Source: Gemmatimonadales bacterium (lineage in GTDB: Bacteria; Gemmatimonadota; Gemmatimonadetes; Palauibacterales; Palauibacteraceae). From it: a stretch of DNA of 9,607 nt. The DNA lies in the NCBI GenBank assembly GCA_030636765.1, contig DAOVWI010000077.1, forward strand, positions 1 to 9,607. Direction: 5' to 3'. The notes under the pieces were generated by a model. That model ran no database searches, had not been told where the DNA came from, and saw only the letters and a list, made by a program, of their open reading frames with translations. The position numbers and the translations under genes are program-made. Positions 6,378-9,607 of the stretch are shown here, piece by piece (the first letter of the stretch is position 1; the number at the start of each line of letters is the position of its first letter).

Positions 6378-8081
6378 ATGTCCGATACCGCAAAGTCGAT
6401 GGCCGCCACGGCGAGAGCGCAGATCGACCCGTGGGTCGACGACCTCACCATCGGCCAGGTGCTGTCCGCTGCCGCCTCTCGCTACCCCGAGCGGGAGGCG
6501 CTCGTCTTCCCGGCCACCGGCTTCCGATGCACGTACGCCGAATACGATCGCCTCGTCGAGCAGGCCTCGAGAGGACTGCTCTCGTTGGGCGTTCGGGCGG
6601 ACGATCATGTGGCGGTGTGGGCCACCAACTGGCCGCAGTGGCCGGTCCTTCAGCTGGCGAGCGCCCGCATCGGCGCGGTTCTCGTCACGGTGAACCCGGC
6701 GTACCGGCCGCAGGAGCTGGCCTACGTGCTCCGGCAGGCCGACGTCCGCGCGCTGTTCCTCATCGACCGATTCAAGACGTCGGACTACTTCGACATGCTG
6801 CGGACGGCGTGCCCCGAGCTCGCGGAGAGCGAGCCGGGCCAGCTCGAGTCCGGCCGGTTCCCGGAGCTGCGCTGGGTGGTCTCCTTCACGGATCGCCCGG
6901 ATGAGGGGATGATCACCTGGGAGGCAATGCTTCGGCGGGGAGAGGAGATAGAGGAGCGCCTCCTGCGGGAGTGCTCCGAGAGCCTGTTGCCGTCGGATCC
7001 GATCAACCTTCAGTACACCTCCGGCACGACCGGCTTTCCGAAGGGCGCGCTGCTCTCGCACCGCAATCTCTTGCTGAACGCCTATCACATCGGGCAGGGC
7101 CTCCGCCTCACGGGAGAGGACCGCGTGTGCGTGCCGGTGCCCTTCTATCACTGCTTCGGGTGTGTGCTCGGCACCCTGGGCACGCTCGTCGCGCGCGCGA
7201 CGATGCTGGTACCGGGTGAGTACTTCGAGCCGGCGACGACGTTGGAGTGCATAGAACGGGAGCGGGCGACCGTGATCTACGGGGTGCCCACGATGTTCAT
7301 CGCGCAGCTCGAGGACACGACGTTCCCGGAACGCGACCTCTCGTCGCTCCGTACCGGGATCATGGCGGGAAGCACGTGTCCGGTGGAGGTGATGAACCGG
7401 GTGATCGACGACATGGGCGCTCGGGGAATCCTGGTCGCGTACGGGCTGACGGAGGCATCTCCCGGCGTCACGATCTCGGGAGTCGATGACCCTGTCGAGA
7501 CGAGGGTCGAGACTATCGGAAGGCCGCTGCCCGGTGTTGAAGTGAAGGTCGTGGACGGCGAGGGAAACGCCCTTCCCGACGGCGAGCAGGGCGAGCTCTG
7601 CACGCGCGGCCACAACGTCATGCTCGGCTACTACAAGATGCCCGAGGCGACCGCCGAGGCGATAGACGAGGAGGGTTGGCTGCACACGGGAGACCTCGCC
7701 GTGCGGGACGAAAGCGGGTTCTACCGGATTACGGGTCGCATCAAGGACATGATCATCCGGGGCGGCGAGAACGTCTATCCGCGCGAGATCGAAGAGATCC
7801 TGTACACGCATCCCAAGATCGTGGAAGCCCAGGTCGTCGGCGTGCCGGACGCGAGGCTCGGCGAGGAGATCTGCGCCTGGATCAAGCTGCAAGAGGGTCA
7901 GAGCGCCACGGAGGATGAGATCCGCGACTTCTGCCGGCAGCGTCTGGCCCACTTCAAGGTGCCCAGGCACATGATGTTCGTCGAGGAGTTCCCCGAGACC
8001 GTGACGGGGAAGATCCAGAAGTTCAAGATGCGAGAGGAGGCCGTAGCCCGCCTTGGCTTGCGGCCTACGAAAGGAGCCTGA
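6378..8081 (+). CDS. Acyl-CoA synthetase (AMP-forming), medium/long-chain fatty acid type
   Basis: A 567-residue ANL-superfamily enzyme that activates a carboxylic acid with ATP to an acyl-adenylate and then an acyl-CoA, in the cytosol. The core motifs are in order: phosphate loop YTSGTTGFPKG (213-223), PFYHCFG (255-261), adenine motif YGLTEASP (355-362), TGDL (437-440), hinge/ribose region GRIKDMIIRGGENVYPREIE (453-472), and the adenylation lysine Lys545 in TVTGKIQKF. Overall it resembles the ACSF2/FadD-like group, which takes medium to long or aryl-alkyl acids; the exact substrate cannot be read from the sequence. The ATG at 6378 is preferred over an upstream TTG at 6303, which would add 25 unrelated residues; no strong Shine-Dalgarno is visible for either. 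It is followed after 5 bases by the copper amine oxidase gene, so the two are probably one operon. It is complete. Confidence 0.95.
   Translation: MSDTAKSMAATARAQIDPWVDDLTIGQVLSAAASRYPEREALVFPATGFRCTYAEYDRLVEQASRGLLSLGVRADDHVAVWATNWPQWPVLQLASARIGAVLVTVNPAYRPQELAYVLRQADVRALFLIDRFKTSDYFDMLRTACPELAESEPGQLESGRFPELRWVVSFTDRPDEGMITWEAMLRRGEEIEERLLRECSESLLPSDPINLQYTSGTTGFPKGALLSHRNLLLNAYHIGQGLRLTGEDRVCVPVPFYHCFGCVLGTLGTLVARATMLVPGEYFEPATTLECIERERATVIYGVPTMFIAQLEDTTFPERDLSSLRTGIMAGSTCPVEVMNRVIDDMGARGILVAYGLTEASPGVTISGVDDPVETRVETIGRPLPGVEVKVVDGEGNALPDGEQGELCTRGHNVMLGYYKMPEATAEAIDEEGWLHTGDLAVRDESGFYRITGRIKDMIIRGGENVYPREIEEILYTHPKIVEAQVVGVPDARLGEEICAWIKLQEGQSATEDEIRDFCRQRLAHFKVPRHMMFVEEFPETVTGKIQKFKMREEAVARLGLRPTKGA
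8071..8076 (+). promoter_or_regulatory. Shine-Dalgarno of the amine oxidase gene, inside the upstream CDS
   Basis: AAGGAG lies 10 bases before the ATG at 8087 and overlaps the last codons of the acyl-CoA synthetase, whose TGA ends at 8081. The arrangement fits translational coupling of the two genes and fixes the amine oxidase start. Confidence 0.8.
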
Positions 8082-8086
8082 CGACC

Positions 8087-9607
8087 ATGCGCGTTTACTC
8101 CATCAGACCCAATCGTGAGCGTCTCCGGCGAGCCTTCTCGCTCCTGCCACTCATCCTCATGGTCTCCGGGCTTCGCGCGGCTTCCGGCCAGAGCGCGGGA
8201 CACCCGCTGGATCCGCTCACGTGGGAGGAGCACTGGATCGTTCTCGACGCGATCCGGACCGCCGGTCACGCCACCGATTCGACCCGCTACTCGCTCGTCA
8301 GCCTCCAGCCGCCCGCGAAGAGCGAGGTGTTGGCGTGGCGGCCCGGGCAACCCTTCTCTCGAGCCGCGTTCGCGATCGTCAAGGAGGGCGCCCGCACGTT
8401 CGAGGTCGAGGTCGACCTGAGCTCGGAATCCGTGGTGAGCTGGAAGGAGATCGAGGGCGTGCAGCCAACCTGGCTGGAGGAGGAGTTTGGAGCCTCCGCG
8501 GCCATCGCCATGGAGAACGAGGAGTTTCGGGAGGCGCTGCACCGACGCGGTTTCGCGGACCTCTCGAGGATCGAGTGCTTTGGCCTCCCCCTCGGCTACT
8601 TCGGCACCCCGGCCGAGCGGGGACGACGCCTCGCCACCGTGGAATGCGTGGACGCGTGGAGGACGCGCAACACGTTCGCACGGCTGATCCCGGGCGTGAC
8701 GGCCATCGTGGACATGGACGCTCGGGAGGTCCTCGAAGTACGGGATGGAGACGTCGTGCCGGTCGCCGTGGTCAACGCGGACTTTGACGCGGCATCGCTC
8801 GGGCCGCCCCGAGACACGGGAGCTCCGATCTCGGTGGAGCAGCCGCTCGGGCCCGGCTTCGAGTTGGACGGCCAGATGGTACGTTGGCAGAAGTGGAGCT
8901 TCCACCACCGGATGGACCCGCGCGTCGGGACCGTGCTGTCCGCGGTCCGCTACCAGGATGGTGACCGCAGCCGGTCGGTGCTGTACGAGGGCCATCTTTC
9001 CGAGATCTTCGTCCCCTACATGGACCCCTCGGCGCCCTGGTACGCCTACAACTTCCTGGACGCCGGCGAATTCAGCGCCGGCGGGCTCGCCCATCCGATG
9101 GAACCGGGCCTCGATTGTCCCGAGAACTCCGCCTATTTCGACATGATCCTCGCCGGGGACGACGGTAAGCCGAGGGTCAAGCGGAATGTGAGTTGTCTGT
9201 TCGAACGGTACGCCGGCGACGTCGCGTGGCGGAAGCGGTCCGACAACCTCATGGAGAGCCGGCCGAAGCGAGACCTGGTCCTGCGGATGATGGCCGTTCT
9301 CGGCAACTACGACTACATTCTGGACTGGGTTTTCCAGCAGGACGGCTCGATCGAGGTGGTCGCCGGAGCGACAGGGATCGACGCCACCAAGGCCGTTGCG
9401 GAGCGGGTGGCCGGAGGGTCGGGGCCGGCCTGGTCGGCCGATCGTCCGGACGCGTATGGACACTTCATCGCAGAAAACCTGGTCGGCGTCAACCACGACC
9501 ACTTCTTCAGCTTCCGCTTGGACCTGGATGTGGACGGTCCCGTCAACAGCCTGGAGATCGACCGCCTCGTCACGAAGCGCCTGCCGGACGACCATCCCCG
9601 AAGGAGC
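8087..9607 (+). CDS. Exported copper amine oxidase (topaquinone), C-terminus beyond window
   Basis: A primary-amine oxidase: it oxidises R-CH2-NH2 with O2 to the aldehyde, ammonia and hydrogen peroxide using copper and topaquinone. The frame is open from the ATG at 8087 to the right edge (507 codons); the family is usually 640-750 residues. Residues 1-34 form an export signal with a basic start and hydrophobic core; RRAF at 14-17 is faintly Tat-like. N2/N3-type domains span about 40-235 and the catalytic beta-sandwich starts near 250. Key sites seen: catalytic base Asp325 in NFLDAGEF; Cys344 and Cys370, spaced as in the conserved disulfide; topaquinone precursor Tyr408 in GNYDY; copper ligands His470 and His472 in NHDHFFSFRLD. 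The third copper histidine should lie past the window. It is coupled to the upstream acyl-CoA synthetase, suggesting a role in using amines as carbon or nitrogen source. The amine substrate is unknown. Confidence 0.96.
   Translation, partial: MRVYSIRPNRERLRRAFSLLPLILMVSGLRAASGQSAGHPLDPLTWEEHWIVLDAIRTAGHATDSTRYSLVSLQPPAKSEVLAWRPGQPFSRAAFAIVKEGARTFEVEVDLSSESVVSWKEIEGVQPTWLEEEFGASAAIAMENEEFREALHRRGFADLSRIECFGLPLGYFGTPAERGRRLATVECVDAWRTRNTFARLIPGVTAIVDMDAREVLEVRDGDVVPVAVVNADFDAASLGPPRDTGAPISVEQPLGPGFELDGQMVRWQKWSFHHRMDPRVGTVLSAVRYQDGDRSRSVLYEGHLSEIFVPYMDPSAPWYAYNFLDAGEFSAGGLAHPMEPGLDCPENSAYFDMILAGDDGKPRVKRNVSCLFERYAGDVAWRKRSDNLMESRPKRDLVLRMMAVLGNYDYILDWVFQQDGSIEVVAGATGIDATKAVAERVAGGSGPAWSADRPDAYGHFIAENLVGVNHDHFFSFRLDLDVDGPVNSLEIDRLVTKRLPDDHPRRS

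Noticed and set aside
6363..7970. A 535-codon minus-strand open frame opposite the acyl-CoA synthetase
   Set aside because: The plus strand encodes a complete ANL enzyme with every motif; the antisense frame has no recognisable domain or ribosome site.
7898..9595. A 565-codon minus-strand open frame opposite the amine oxidase
   Set aside because: It overlaps the synthetase end and the whole visible amine oxidase, both certain; no family resemblance.

Overview
The window is GC-rich, densely coding bacterial DNA. It suggests a Gram-negative soil or marine bacterium, possibly Gemmatimonadota or a similar phylum. The grounds are the high GC, strong G/C third positions (which open long meaningless antisense reading frames), exported proteins, and a secreted HExxH peptidase fused to a TolB-like propeller, an architecture I associate with that phylum. 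This assignment is inference. There is no rRNA, tRNA, CRISPR array, insertion sequence or phage gene.

Layout. (1) Positions 1-1545, minus strand: the first 515 residues of an exported protein with a gluzincin-type zinc peptidase domain followed by PD40/TolB propeller blades; its C-terminus lies off the left edge. (2) Positions 1546-1963: a 418-base divergent intergenic region with several inverted repeats, ending in a hairpin plus T6 run just before metE. This may be a regulated metE leader. (3) Positions 1964-4273, plus: complete cobalamin-independent methionine synthase MetE with all catalytic residues. (4) Positions 4317-4712, plus: a DUF302 protein, probably in the metE transcript, with a GC hairpin straddling the metE stop codon. 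(5) Positions 4773-6173, minus: an exported Ser-His-Asp hydrolase of the acyl-CoA thioesterase/BAAT family, convergent with DUF302. (6) Positions 6174-6377: a divergent promoter region. (7) Positions 6378-8081, plus: a medium/long-chain type acyl-CoA synthetase. (8) Positions 8087 to the right edge, plus: an exported copper (topaquinone) amine oxidase, visible through the TPQ site and the first two copper histidines, cut by the window end.

How they fit. metE makes methionine without B12. The acyl-CoA synthetase and amine oxidase are tightly coupled (5 bases between stop and start, with the Shine-Dalgarno inside the upstream gene), so they probably form an operon. A reasonable inference is periplasmic amine oxidation to an aldehyde, conversion to a carboxylic acid by an enzyme encoded elsewhere, and activation to an acyl-CoA. 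The divergent secreted BAAT-family hydrolase could release acids from esters, thioesters or amides for the same route, but nothing in the sequence proves that link.

Most genes are ordinary members of known families. The least explained parts are the metE leader structures and the pairing of a secreted amine oxidase with an acyl-CoA ligase and a secreted BAAT-type hydrolase. I do not see a clear-cut new defence or mobile system.
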